Assembly (NCBI GenBank): GCA_036269915.1
Contig: DATBDM010000049.1
Span: forward strand, 1 to 15,598
Reading direction: 5' to 3'
Source: DATBDM01 sp036269915
GTDB lineage: Bacteria > Actinomycetota > Thermoleophilia > Solirubrobacterales > Solirubrobacteraceae
Length of the DNA stretch: 15,598 nt
Shown: one piece after another, positions 1 to 6,421 of the stretch
Position numbering within the stretch: position 1 is the first letter of the stretch
How the letters are laid out: each line of letters starts with the position of its first letter
The notes under the pieces: generated by a model
What the model was told of the DNA's origin: nothing
Seen by the model: the letters and a program-made list of their open reading frames with translations, nothing else
Database searches by the model: none
Program-made: the position numbers and the translations under genes

Positions 1-962
1 TCGGGGTGCGGCTTCGCGCGCGCCTCGACGTAGATGCCGTTCAGGTAGCGCGCGAGCACGTTGGCCGCCGCGCTCGTGGGGTAGTCGAGCGGGCGCTCGA
101 CGACCTCGTGCCCGAGCTCGCGCAGCAGCGACGCGGTGCTCTCGAACCCGCCGAGCTGCTCGGCGTCGGCGCTCACGCCGCTGCCGGGCGGGGCGGCAGG
201 AGCCAGCGCGATCCGCAGCCGGCCGGGGTCGCGCCGCGCCGCCTCGGCGAACGGGCGCCCGCCGTCGCGGATCACGTCGTAGAAGCGCGCGGAGTCGATC
301 ACGCGGCGGGTGAGCGGGCCCCAGATCGCCATCCCGTGCCACGGCGATTCGGCCGGCGAGGTCGGTACGCGGCCGCGCTGGGCCTTGAGGCCGAAGAGCC
401 CGCAGCAGCCGGCGGGGATGCGGATCGAGCCGGCCCCGTCGGAGCCGAGCGCGGCCGCGCACAGGCCGGCGGCGACCGCCGCGCCGCTGCCGCCGCTCGA
501 GCCGCCCGGCGTGCGCTCGGGGTCCCAGGGGTTTCGGGTGACGCCGAACGTCGGCGACTCGGTGAAGGGCGTGATCGTGAGCTCGGGGACGTTGGTCTTG
601 CCGAGGATCACCGCGCCGGCGGAGCGCAGGCGGCGCACGACCTCGGCGTCGGCGGGCGCCGGCCCATCGACCGCGTCCGAGCCGATCGCGGTGACCTCGC
701 CTCCGATGTCGATGTCGTCCTTGATCGCGATCGGGACGCCGAGCAGCGGCCGCGTGTCCCCCGCCCGCGCGCGCCCGTCGGCCTGCCGCGCCTCGGCCAG
801 CGCCCGGTCCGCGAACACCATCCGGTAGCTGTTGAGCCTCGGGTCCAGACGCGCGATCCGCTCGAGGTAGAGCTCGACGAGCTCCTCCGAGCCGACCTCG
901 CCACTGCGGATCAGCTCGGCCTGGCGCTCGAGTCCGGCGAAGGCGAGATCGGTGGCGTCCAT
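1..962 (-). CDS. Amidase-signature hydrolase (partial, C-terminus beyond left edge)
   Basis: Serine amidohydrolase of the amidase-signature family, which hydrolyses carboxamides; the substrate cannot be told from sequence. The first ~320 residues are present and the frame stays open to base 1. The Ser-cisSer-Lys triad is visible: Lys81 in IAIKDD, Ser156 in the GGSSGGSGAAVAAG glycine-serine stretch, and nucleophile Ser179 in DGAGSIRIPAG. The N-terminal helical part (ELVELYLERIARLDPRLNSY) and the G-K-T-N-VPEL motif are also standard. The ATG at 962 follows a TAGGGT -10-like hexamer by 8 nt with no Shine-Dalgarno, suggesting a leaderless mRNA. It is divergent from the membrane-protein gene at 1007. 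Family members are normally about 450-500 aa, so roughly a third is missing. It could be a GatA paralogue, but no gatB or gatC is seen beside it; a stand-alone amidase is more likely. Confidence 0.92.
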   Translation of the reverse strand, partial: MDATDLAFAGLERQAELIRSGEVGSEELVELYLERIARLDPRLNSYRMVFADRALAEARQADGRARAGDTRPLLGVPIAIKDDIDIGGEVTAIGSDAVDGPAPADAEVVRRLRSAGAVILGKTNVPELTITPFTESPTFGVTRNPWDPERTPGGSSGGSGAAVAAGLCAAALGSDGAGSIRIPAGCCGLFGLKAQRGRVPTSPAESPWHGMAIWGPLTRRVIDSARFYDVIRDGGRPFAEAARRDPGRLRIALAPAAPPGSGVSADAEQLGGFESTASLLRELGHEVVERPLDYPTSAAANVLARYLNGIYVEARAKPHP

Positions 963-970
963 GCGGCGGG

Positions 971-976
971 ACCCTA
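971..976 (-). promoter_or_regulatory. Candidate -10 element (TAGGGT) of a leaderless promoter for the amidase gene
   Basis: Read on the minus strand, TAGGGT fits the actinobacterial -10 pattern TANNNT. It is followed by 8 nt and then the ATG at 962, which would put the transcription start at or next to the start codon. No purine-rich ribosome-binding site lies between. The enoyl-CoA hydratase gene at 5543 has the same TANNNT-N8-ATG arrangement. No clear -35 was found. Confidence 0.4.
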
Positions 977-1006
977 CCGCCCGCGCACCTGTGATCCTCC
1001 CGCGCC

Positions 1007-2077
1007 ATGGATGGGTCGGTCATCGACGCGCTGTGCGCCGTGCGCGGCCGCGGCGCGTGCACGGACGCTGAGCGCCGCGCCGCCGGGGCGCTGCACGACG
1101 AGCTGCGCGCCCGTGGCGAGGAGGCGTTCGTCGAGGCGCGCTGGGTCCGCCCGCAGCGCCAGGCCTCGATCGCCGCGCACGCCGCGCTCGCGGTCATCGC
1201 CGCGCTGCTGTCGGTGACGCTCCCGCTGGCCGCCGCGATCGCCGCCGGCGTCGCGGCGCTCTCGCTGGCGATCGAGGCCACCGGCCGGGCCGCGCCGCTC
1301 TCGCTGCTGGCCGTGCGGCGCGCGACCCAGCACGTCCTCACGGTCCCGCGGCCGGGCAAGGTGACGCTGCTGATCGCGGCCGGCTATGACGCGCCGCGCG
1401 CGCGGACGGCGCTCGCCCGCCGGCTCGAGAACGTCCGCGGTCACCCCGCGGCGTGGCTGGCGCTCGCCGCGCTGGTCGTCGCGCTCACGGCGGTCGCGCG
1501 CACGCGCGACGTGGACGGCAGCTGGCTGGGGATCGTCGCGCTGCTCGCCACCATCGTGCTGCTGATCGGCGCGGCGGCCCTGTGGGAGGCACGCGCGAAG
1601 CCGTGGACGCCCGGCGCCGGCCGCGCCGCCGGCACCGCGCTGGCGCTCGCCCTGCTCGCCGAGCTGCGCCGCGAGCCGCCGCGCGCGCTCGCGCCCGCGG
1701 TGCTGCTCGTCGGCGCGCGCGAGGCGGGTCCGCGAAGCCTGCGCTCGCACCTGCGCGCCGACCGCGCCCGCCCCGATGCGACGGTGGTCCTCGAGCTGGG
1801 CCCGCTCGGCCCGGCGCCGCCGTTCTGGGGCGCGCGCCATGGGCAGCTGCGCGCCGCCGGGACACGCGCGGCCGAGGTGCTGGGCCTCGCGGCACCGAAG
1901 CGGACGCCACGGCCGCCCGCGGGCGCGCGGCGGCTGCCCGCGATCGCCGTCGCCTCGCCCCGCGACGCCGCGATCGAGGCCGACGAGATCGACGACGCGC
2001 AGCTCGAGGCCGCGCTCGATCTCGCCCTGGCCGTCGTCGACGCGCTCGATGCCGAGCTCGCGAGCCGGGAGGGCTAG
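1007..2077 (+). CDS. Membrane protein with weak resemblance to M28-type peptidases
   Basis: 356-aa Ala/Arg/Leu-rich protein that I do not firmly recognise. The N-terminus (residues ~15-45, AERRAAGALHDELRARGEEA) looks like the start of actinobacterial M28-type aminopeptidase-like proteins. Hydrophobic segments lie near residues 54-73, 76-93, 146-164 and 173-193, and the remainder of the chain is soluble. A strand VTLLIAAGYDAPR (~118-130) sits where an M28 enzyme would carry its first zinc-ligand strand (AHYD), but the His is replaced by Gly, and no convincing zinc-ligand set follows. If related, it is probably catalytically dead. The ATG at 1007 is the first start after the divergent amidase. 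The stop codon shares a CTAG palindrome with the stop of the converging carboxyltransferase gene. The function is unknown. Confidence 0.6.
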   Translation: MDGSVIDALCAVRGRGACTDAERRAAGALHDELRARGEEAFVEARWVRPQRQASIAAHAALAVIAALLSVTLPLAAAIAAGVAALSLAIEATGRAAPLSLLAVRRATQHVLTVPRPGKVTLLIAAGYDAPRARTALARRLENVRGHPAAWLALAALVVALTAVARTRDVDGSWLGIVALLATIVLLIGAAALWEARAKPWTPGAGRAAGTALALALLAELRREPPRALAPAVLLVGAREAGPRSLRSHLRADRARPDATVVLELGPLGPAPPFWGARHGQLRAAGTRAAEVLGLAAPKRTPRPPAGARRLPAIAVASPRDAAIEADEIDDAQLEAALDLALAVVDALDAELASREG

Positions 2078-3606
2078 ACGGGCGGGAGGCCGTGCCGCTT
2101 AGCCGGCCACTCGCGGTGCTTGCCGGAGTAGCGGGCGAAGCGGCGCACGAGCTCGTCGCGCAGGTCCTCGGGCTGGACGATCGCGTCGACGACCATCTCC
2201 GAGGCGAGCTTGAGCAGATCGACGCCCTCGGCGTACTCCGCCATCAGCGCGGCGCGCCGCTGGGCGCGCTCGTCCTCGTCCTCGATCGCCTGCAGCTGGT
2301 TGTAGAAGACGGCGTTGACGGCGGCGCTCGGCCCCATCACCGCGATCTTCGCCGTCGGCAGCGCGATCGTCGCGTCTGGGTCGAACGCCGGGCCCGCCAT
2401 CGCGTAGAGGCCGGCGCCATAGGCCTTGCGCACGATCACGCAGAGCTTCGGCACGGTCGCCTCCGAGACGGCCGAGATCATCTTCGCGCCGTGGCGGATG
2501 ATGCCCTGGCGCTCGACCTGCGTGCCGATCATGAAGCCGGGCACGTCGGAGAGGAACAGCAGGGGGATGCCGTAGGCGTCGCAGGTCCAGATGAAGCGCG
2601 CGGCCTTGTCGGCGGAGTCCACGAAGAGCACGCCGCCCTTGAACTTGGGTTGGTTGGCGACGACGCCGACGACCCGGCCGTCGAGCCGCGCGTAGCCGAC
2701 CAGCAGCTCCTTCGCCCAGCGCTTGTGGACCTCGAGGAACGAGCCCTCGTCGACCACCGCGCCGATCAGCTCGCGCATGTCCCAGGGCTTGTTCTCGTCG
2801 GCCGGGATCAGCTCGCGGATCACGGCGGCGTCCGGCGCGGGGGGCGCCGGCGGCGCGGTCGGCGGCTCCTCGTCGCAGTTGCCGCCGAAGTAGCCGAGGT
2901 AGCGCTTGGCGAGGTCGATGCCCTCCTCGTCGGAGCCGACGAGGAAGTGCCCGCAGCCGGACACGCCGGTGTGCATCTTCGCGCCGCCCATCTCCTCGAG
3001 CGAGACCTTCTCGCCGATCACCATCTCGGCCATCCGCGGCGAGCCGAGGTACATCGACGCGTTGCCCTCGCGCATGATCACGACGTCGCAGAACGCGGGG
3101 ATGTAGGCGCCGCCGGCGGCGCTCGGCCCGAACAGCACGCAGACCTGCGGGACCGCGCCGGAGAGGCGGACCTCGTTGAAGAAGATGCGGCCGGCGTGGC
3201 GGCGGCCGGGGAACATCTGGACCTGCTCGGTGATGCGCGCGCCGGCCGAGTCGACGAGGTAGATCATCGGGACGCGGTGCGAGAGCGCGGCCTCCTGGAT
3301 GCGGAGGATCTTCTCGACGGTCTTGGGGCCCCAGGAGCCGGCCTTGACCGTCGGGTCGTTGGCCATCAGCGCGACGGTGCGTCCGCCGATCGTCCCCAGG
3401 CCGGTGACGACCCCGTCGGCGCCGAGGCCCTCCGCCTCCCAGTTCGCGAGCAGGGCGTCCTCGGAGAACGAGCCCTCGTCGAGCAGGCGCGCGACGCGCT
3501 CGCGGACGGGCAGCTTGCCCTGCTGCAGCGCCTTCTCGTGGTGGCGCTCGGGCCCGCCCGCGTGCGCGCGGGCGACGGCCTCGTCGACGTGCTGTGCGTC
3601 GGTCAT
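2074..3606 (-). CDS. Acyl-CoA carboxylase carboxyltransferase (beta) subunit
   Basis: 510-aa carboxyltransferase of the propionyl-/methylcrotonyl-CoA carboxylase beta family, which moves CO2 from carboxybiotin to an acyl-CoA in the cytosol. Both crotonase-fold halves are present. The N-half carries YLVDSAGARITEQ, MFPGRR and the oxyanion-hole motif AAGGAYIPAFCD (163-174), then YLGSPRMAEMVIGEK. A Pro-rich linker at ~248-259 joins it to the C-half, which carries GGVLFVDSADKAARF, DVPGFMIGTQVE and KAYGAGLYAMAG (394-405). The length matches PccB/MccB. MFPGRR and the C-half motifs suggest a branched- or unusual acyl-CoA rather than acetyl-CoA, but specificity is not readable. No biotin carboxylase or biotin-carrier subunit is adjacent, so the partner must be elsewhere. 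It is the last gene of a three-gene run from 5497; the ATG at 3606 lies 28 bp after the membrane-protein stop and lacks a clear Shine-Dalgarno. Confidence 0.93.
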   Translation of the reverse strand: MTDAQHVDEAVARAHAGGPERHHEKALQQGKLPVRERVARLLDEGSFSEDALLANWEAEGLGADGVVTGLGTIGGRTVALMANDPTVKAGSWGPKTVEKILRIQEAALSHRVPMIYLVDSAGARITEQVQMFPGRRHAGRIFFNEVRLSGAVPQVCVLFGPSAAGGAYIPAFCDVVIMREGNASMYLGSPRMAEMVIGEKVSLEEMGGAKMHTGVSGCGHFLVGSDEEGIDLAKRYLGYFGGNCDEEPPTAPPAPPAPDAAVIRELIPADENKPWDMRELIGAVVDEGSFLEVHKRWAKELLVGYARLDGRVVGVVANQPKFKGGVLFVDSADKAARFIWTCDAYGIPLLFLSDVPGFMIGTQVERQGIIRHGAKMISAVSEATVPKLCVIVRKAYGAGLYAMAGPAFDPDATIALPTAKIAVMGPSAAVNAVFYNQLQAIEDEDERAQRRAALMAEYAEGVDLLKLASEMVVDAIVQPEDLRDELVRRFARYSGKHREWPAKRHGLPPV

Positions 3607-3634
3607 GGCGTCCGCGAGGCTAGCGGAGCGACGC

Positions 3635-4600
3635 TCAGCCCGAGGGGCCGCGCTCGTCGCGCACGCGCAGCACGTGCTCGCCGCTGCGGTAGCCGTCCGG
3701 CTCGGGCGGCAGCGGCGAGCGCGGGCGCAGCCCGGCGGCCATGGTGCCGACGCCCAGGACGAGCAGGATCACCGGCCACCAGCGCACGGAGTCGTGGCCG
3801 AACGTGGTCGCGGCGAGGAAGGCGACGAGGTTCGCGACGCCGAGCCACGCCGCGCCCCACGCGCGGTCGATCGCCCCGTAGGCGACCAGCCCACAGCCCG
3901 CTACGAGCACGACCAGCTCCCAGAAGCTCGGCAGCGGCGCCGCCGGCGACCCGCCGAAGAGCCCCAGCGACCCGATCACGCTGGTCACGATCGCCTCCAC
4001 CGCGATGGCGAGGATCGCCAGCGCCGCCCCGTCGATCAGCAGCTCGGCGTGGCGCGGGTAGCGGCCGCGCAGCCACAGCGCCAGCAGGACGAGGACGATC
4101 GCCAGCACCAGCAGCAGCCAGCGGGTCAGCGTGAACGAGCCCGGATGGAAGATCCAGTCGACGGCCTCGACCACCGTCACACCGGCGGCGACCGCGGCGA
4201 TCAGCGCGCAGATCGCCGAGTGGCAGCGCGCGGCGGTCCACGCCGAGACGGCGGTCATGACCGCGCCCGTCCACACGACGGCGCCGGTCGTCAGTTGCCC
4301 AGGCCCGGCGCCGAGCACCTTGGCCAGGCGCAGCAACGCCGGGTAGAGCACCAGGAGGCCGCAGACGAGCAGCACGGACTGGTAGGCGGGCGGCCGGCCC
4401 TCCTCGTTGGGCGCCTGGAGCCCGAGCCCGAGCAGCGCGGCGGAGGCGGCGGCCAGGAACAGCAACTGCACGCCGGCGGCGATCGAGCCGCCGAGGCGCA
4501 GCTCGACAAGGGCCAGCCCGAGCGTGAGCAGCACGGCGCCTGCCGCGATCAGGGGGCCGCGGTGCGGCGGTGGGCGCAGCAGCTCGGGAAGCGCGGGCAT
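3635..4600 (-). CDS. Polytopic membrane protein of unknown function
   Basis: 321-aa protein with about nine or ten hydrophobic segments covering most of its length: the first starts near residue 17 (IAAGAVLLTLGLALVEL), others lie near 75, 105, 130, 160, 195 and 230, and the last is near 280. The C-terminal ~35 residues are charged and probably cytoplasmic. No transporter signature, catalytic motif or domain is recognised; the pattern resembles uncharacterised DUF2157-like or HdeD-like actinobacterial membrane proteins, without firm evidence. The ATG at 4600 is 12 bp downstream of the Rieske gene stop and the stop is 28 bp before the carboxyltransferase start, so co-transcription with both is likely. 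The opposite-direction frames over this stretch are Arg/Ala-rich shadows. Confidence 0.72.
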   Translation of the reverse strand: MPALPELLRPPPHRGPLIAAGAVLLTLGLALVELRLGGSIAAGVQLLFLAAASAALLGLGLQAPNEEGRPPAYQSVLLVCGLLVLYPALLRLAKVLGAGPGQLTTGAVVWTGAVMTAVSAWTAARCHSAICALIAAVAAGVTVVEAVDWIFHPGSFTLTRWLLLVLAIVLVLLALWLRGRYPRHAELLIDGAALAILAIAVEAIVTSVIGSLGLFGGSPAAPLPSFWELVVLVAGCGLVAYGAIDRAWGAAWLGVANLVAFLAATTFGHDSVRWWPVILLVLGVGTMAAGLRPRSPLPPEPDGYRSGEHVLRVRDERGPSG

Positions 4601-4612
4601 GGCCCGCGGAGC

Positions 4613-5497
4613 CTACTCGGGGAGGGGGCGCACCTCGATCCGGCCGGCGCGCTCGCGCGTCTCCCACGCGGGCTGGGGATAGGCGGACGGGCCGTGGACC
4701 AGCGATCCGTCACGCAGGCGGAAGACGCTGTCGTGCAGCGGGCAGTGGACGCAGCCGTCCTCGATCCTCCCCTCGTGCAGCGGGCCGCCGCGATGGGCGC
4801 AACGATCCGAGAGCGCAAAGACCTCGCCGCCGTCGCGCACGAGCATCACCGGGACGCCGTCGACGTCGGCCAGCTGCGGCGCGCCCTCGGCGAGCGCGGA
4901 CGCCTCGATCGCGTCGTGCCAGTCCGGACCGGGGTGCTCGAAGGTGGTCGTGTCGACCCCGACGCCCTCCGCATAGGACAGGTGCCCGCCGAGGAAGCCG
5001 CCCGCGCCCATCGCGCTCCCGGCGGCGAGCGCGAGCAGCTTGCCGAGCCCGCGCGAGCCGCGCTTACGAGCCACGTAGGAGCCGGCGAAGAGCGCGACGC
5101 CGGTGGCGTTGGAGGCCGCGTGCACGAGCCCGACGCGCTTGACCGCGTCGTTGCCGGCGAAGGAGTCCGTCCAGTCCGACCAGCCGGACGCGAGCGTCGG
5201 GACCGCGGCGCCGAGCCCGAGCAGGATCAGCCGGTCGGCGGCCTCCCGGGCGTCCTTGCCGCCGACCCAGTCGAGGGTCAGCGCGCTCGTCCACATCCCG
5301 ATCGGGACGTCGGTGAGCAGCGGGTGCAGCGCGTGGCCGAGCCAGGACCCGCTGAGCGCGTCCTTGACCGTGCCGGACGGCAGCGCCTTCCGGACGACGC
5401 CCGCGATCGCATCGGCGGGCGGATCGAGGGCAGCGACGCCGGCAAGGCGCTCCGTGGCCTCGTAGGCGAGCGGGCGGCGGGAGTCGATCGGGCTCAT
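4613..5497 (-). CDS. DUF2231 membrane domain fused to a Rieske [2Fe-2S] domain
   Basis: 294-aa two-domain protein. Residues ~45-175 form a DUF2231-type membrane module, recognisable from GHALHPLLTDVPIGMWTSA near the start and from hydrophobic helices around 90-105, 122-142 and 150-172. Residues ~192-292 are a ferredoxin-like Rieske domain with the ligand pairs C233-A-H235 and C252-P-L-H255. This predicts a membrane-anchored redox protein in which the cluster accepts or donates electrons at the membrane face; its partner is unknown. DUF2231-Rieske fusions are common in Actinomycetota. It is the first gene of the run 5497 to 2074, divergent by 45 bp from the enoyl-CoA hydratase gene. The ATG at 5497 gives the complete N-terminus, and the next gene follows after 12 bp. 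Confidence 0.9.
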   Translation of the reverse strand: MSPIDSRRPLAYEATERLAGVAALDPPADAIAGVVRKALPSGTVKDALSGSWLGHALHPLLTDVPIGMWTSALTLDWVGGKDAREAADRLILLGLGAAVPTLASGWSDWTDSFAGNDAVKRVGLVHAASNATGVALFAGSYVARKRGSRGLGKLLALAAGSAMGAGGFLGGHLSYAEGVGVDTTTFEHPGPDWHDAIEASALAEGAPQLADVDGVPVMLVRDGGEVFALSDRCAHRGGPLHEGRIEDGCVHCPLHDSVFRLRDGSLVHGPSAYPQPAWETRERAGRIEVRPLPE

Positions 5498-5520
5498 ACG
5501 CGTCGCCTACCCGCCTGCGG

Positions 5521-5542
5521 GCGGCCGGTAGCCTCCGGCCGC
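5521..5542. repeat. 8-bp perfect inverted repeat around a -10-like hexamer
   Basis: GCGGCCGG (5521-5528) and CCGGCCGC (5535-5542) are exact reverse complements separated by TAGCCT, and the right arm touches the ATG at 5543. The dyad lies inside the 45-bp divergent region between the Rieske operon and the enoyl-CoA hydratase gene. It could be an operator for a dimeric regulator, or a hairpin that forms only if transcription starts further upstream. Confidence 0.5.
5529..5534 (+). promoter_or_regulatory. Candidate -10 element (TAGCCT) of a leaderless promoter for enoyl-CoA hydratase
   Basis: TAGCCT fits TANNNT and is followed by exactly 8 nt before the ATG at 5543, the same geometry as at the amidase start. 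No Shine-Dalgarno precedes the ATG. The hexamer is the spacer of the 5521-5542 dyad. No convincing -35 is seen about 17 nt upstream. Confidence 0.4.
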
Positions 5543-6322
5543 ATGTCCCTGGTCCTGACCGAGCAGCGCGGCGCGGTCCGCCACGTGGTGCTCAACCGCC
5601 CCGAGAAGCGCAACGCCTTCAACGCCGATCTCGTGCTCGCCGTGGGCGAGGCGCTGCGCGCGGCCGCCGACGACACCGCGACCCACTGCGTGGTGCTACG
5701 CGGTGAAGGCCCGATGTTCTCCTCGGGGATGGACCTGAACGCGCTCGCGGACCTCGGCGGCAACGCGGACGCCCTGCGGCCGTTCCGGCGCGCGTGCATC
5801 GAGGCCTGGAACATCGCCGAGACGATGGAGAAGCCCGTGGTCGCGCAACTGCAGGGCGCGTGCATCGGCGGGGCGCTGGAGCTCGCGCTGGCCTGCGACC
5901 TGCGCGTGGCCGCGGAGGGGACGGTCATGGGCATGCCGGAGGTGCGGCTCGGGCTGATCCCGGACGTCGGCGGCTCCTCGCGGCTGCCGCAGGTCGTCGG
6001 CCTGGGCCGCGCCAAGGAGCTGATCATGACCGGCAAGCTGATCGACGCCGCCGAGGCGGAGCGGATCGGCCTGGTCAACCGCGTCGCGCCGGCCGACGGG
6101 CTGGACGCCGCGACCCAGGGCCTCGTCGACGAGCTGATGGCCTGCGCCCCGGTCGCCGTGGGCCTCGCCAAGCGCGTGCTCGACGCCAGCGCCCGCCCGG
6201 CGCTCTCGACGACGCTCGAGCTCGAGGTCGCGCTACAGGAGCGCTGCGCCTCGACCCAGGACTTCGCCGAGGGCGCCCGCGCGGTGCGCGACAAGCGCCC
6301 GCCGGAGTTCGCGGGCCGCTAG
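5543..6322 (+). CDS. Enoyl-CoA hydratase/isomerase (crotonase) family protein
   Basis: 259-aa crotonase-fold enzyme, likely hydrating a trans-2-enoyl-CoA in beta-oxidation or related acyl-CoA degradation. Family landmarks: HVVLNRPEKRNAFNADL (CoA-binding start), oxyanion-hole segment MFSSGMDLNAL, second oxyanion segment GACIGGALELALACDLRVA, and MPEVRLGLIPDVGGSSRLP. Both acidic residues used by true hydratases are present, in GGALEL and in MPEVRLG, so hydratase activity is plausible. The C-terminal helix region (ASTQDFAEGARAVRDKRPPEF) is intact and the length is typical. The frame stays open far upstream on the plus strand, but the ATG at 5543 is preferred because similarity begins exactly there and a -10-like hexamer sits 8 nt before it. 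It neighbours a carboxyltransferase operon, which fits an acyl-CoA theme. Confidence 0.93.
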   Translation: MSLVLTEQRGAVRHVVLNRPEKRNAFNADLVLAVGEALRAAADDTATHCVVLRGEGPMFSSGMDLNALADLGGNADALRPFRRACIEAWNIAETMEKPVVAQLQGACIGGALELALACDLRVAAEGTVMGMPEVRLGLIPDVGGSSRLPQVVGLGRAKELIMTGKLIDAAEAERIGLVNRVAPADGLDAATQGLVDELMACAPVAVGLAKRVLDASARPALSTTLELEVALQERCASTQDFAEGARAVRDKRPPEFAGR

Positions 6323-6343
6323 CCAACCCTCGACCAACCTCCC

Positions 6344-6389
6344 AAAGGGGTCAGACCCCCTTTAGCTAAAGAGGGTCAGACCCCGTTTA
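6344..6389. terminator. Possible bidirectional terminator hairpins
   Basis: The first two palindromes can fold into GC-rich stems flanked by A-runs on one side and T-runs on the other, so each strand would show a stem followed by TTTA. They lie 21 bp past the enoyl-CoA hydratase stop and about 32 bp past the end of the nickel permease gene on the other strand. The T-tracts are only 3 nt, so intrinsic termination is plausible but not strong. Confidence 0.4.
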
Positions 6390-6410
6390 GGTAAAGGGGG
6401 TCAGACCCCC
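6344..6410. repeat. Three tandem copies of a GGGGTC-A-GACCCC palindrome at exact 25-bp period
   Basis: Units centre on the A of TCAGA at 6353, 6378 and 6403. Unit 1 is AAAGGGGTCAGACCCCCTTT; unit 2 has GAGGGTCAGACCCCG inside a TAAA/TTTA frame; unit 3 has GGGGGTCAGACCCCC after TAAA but lacks the right TTTA flank. Each is a near-perfect inverted repeat. The array occupies the gap between converging genes, so it could end transcription from both sides. It looks like a dispersed palindromic (REP-like) element, but copies elsewhere in the genome cannot be seen from this window. Confidence 0.75.
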
Positions 6411-6421
6411 GCGCTCCGCGG

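Noticed and set aside
6..1217. 403-codon plus-strand open frame
   Set aside because: Antisense to the amidase, whose full catalytic triad is readable in the other strand; no domain in this frame.
1453..4134. 893-codon plus-strand open frame
   Set aside because: Low-complexity Arg/Ala/Gly/Asp product antisense to a clear carboxyltransferase and overlapping the 1007 gene; a high-GC artefact.
4613..5497. Rieske protein as a cytochrome bc1 (QcrA) subunit
   Set aside because: No qcrB or qcrC neighbours and a DUF2231 membrane part instead of the QcrA transmembrane region; the ligand motifs are of the ferredoxin-like Rieske type.
3299..6322. 1007-codon plus-strand open frame ending with the enoyl-CoA hydratase
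   Set aside because: Upstream of 5543 it is Arg/Ala/Asp-rich shadow translation opposite the Rieske, membrane-protein and carboxyltransferase genes; only the last 259 codons match a family.
6344..6410. Palindrome array as a CRISPR
   Set aside because: The 25-bp period leaves only a few bases between units, with no variable spacers and no cas genes.
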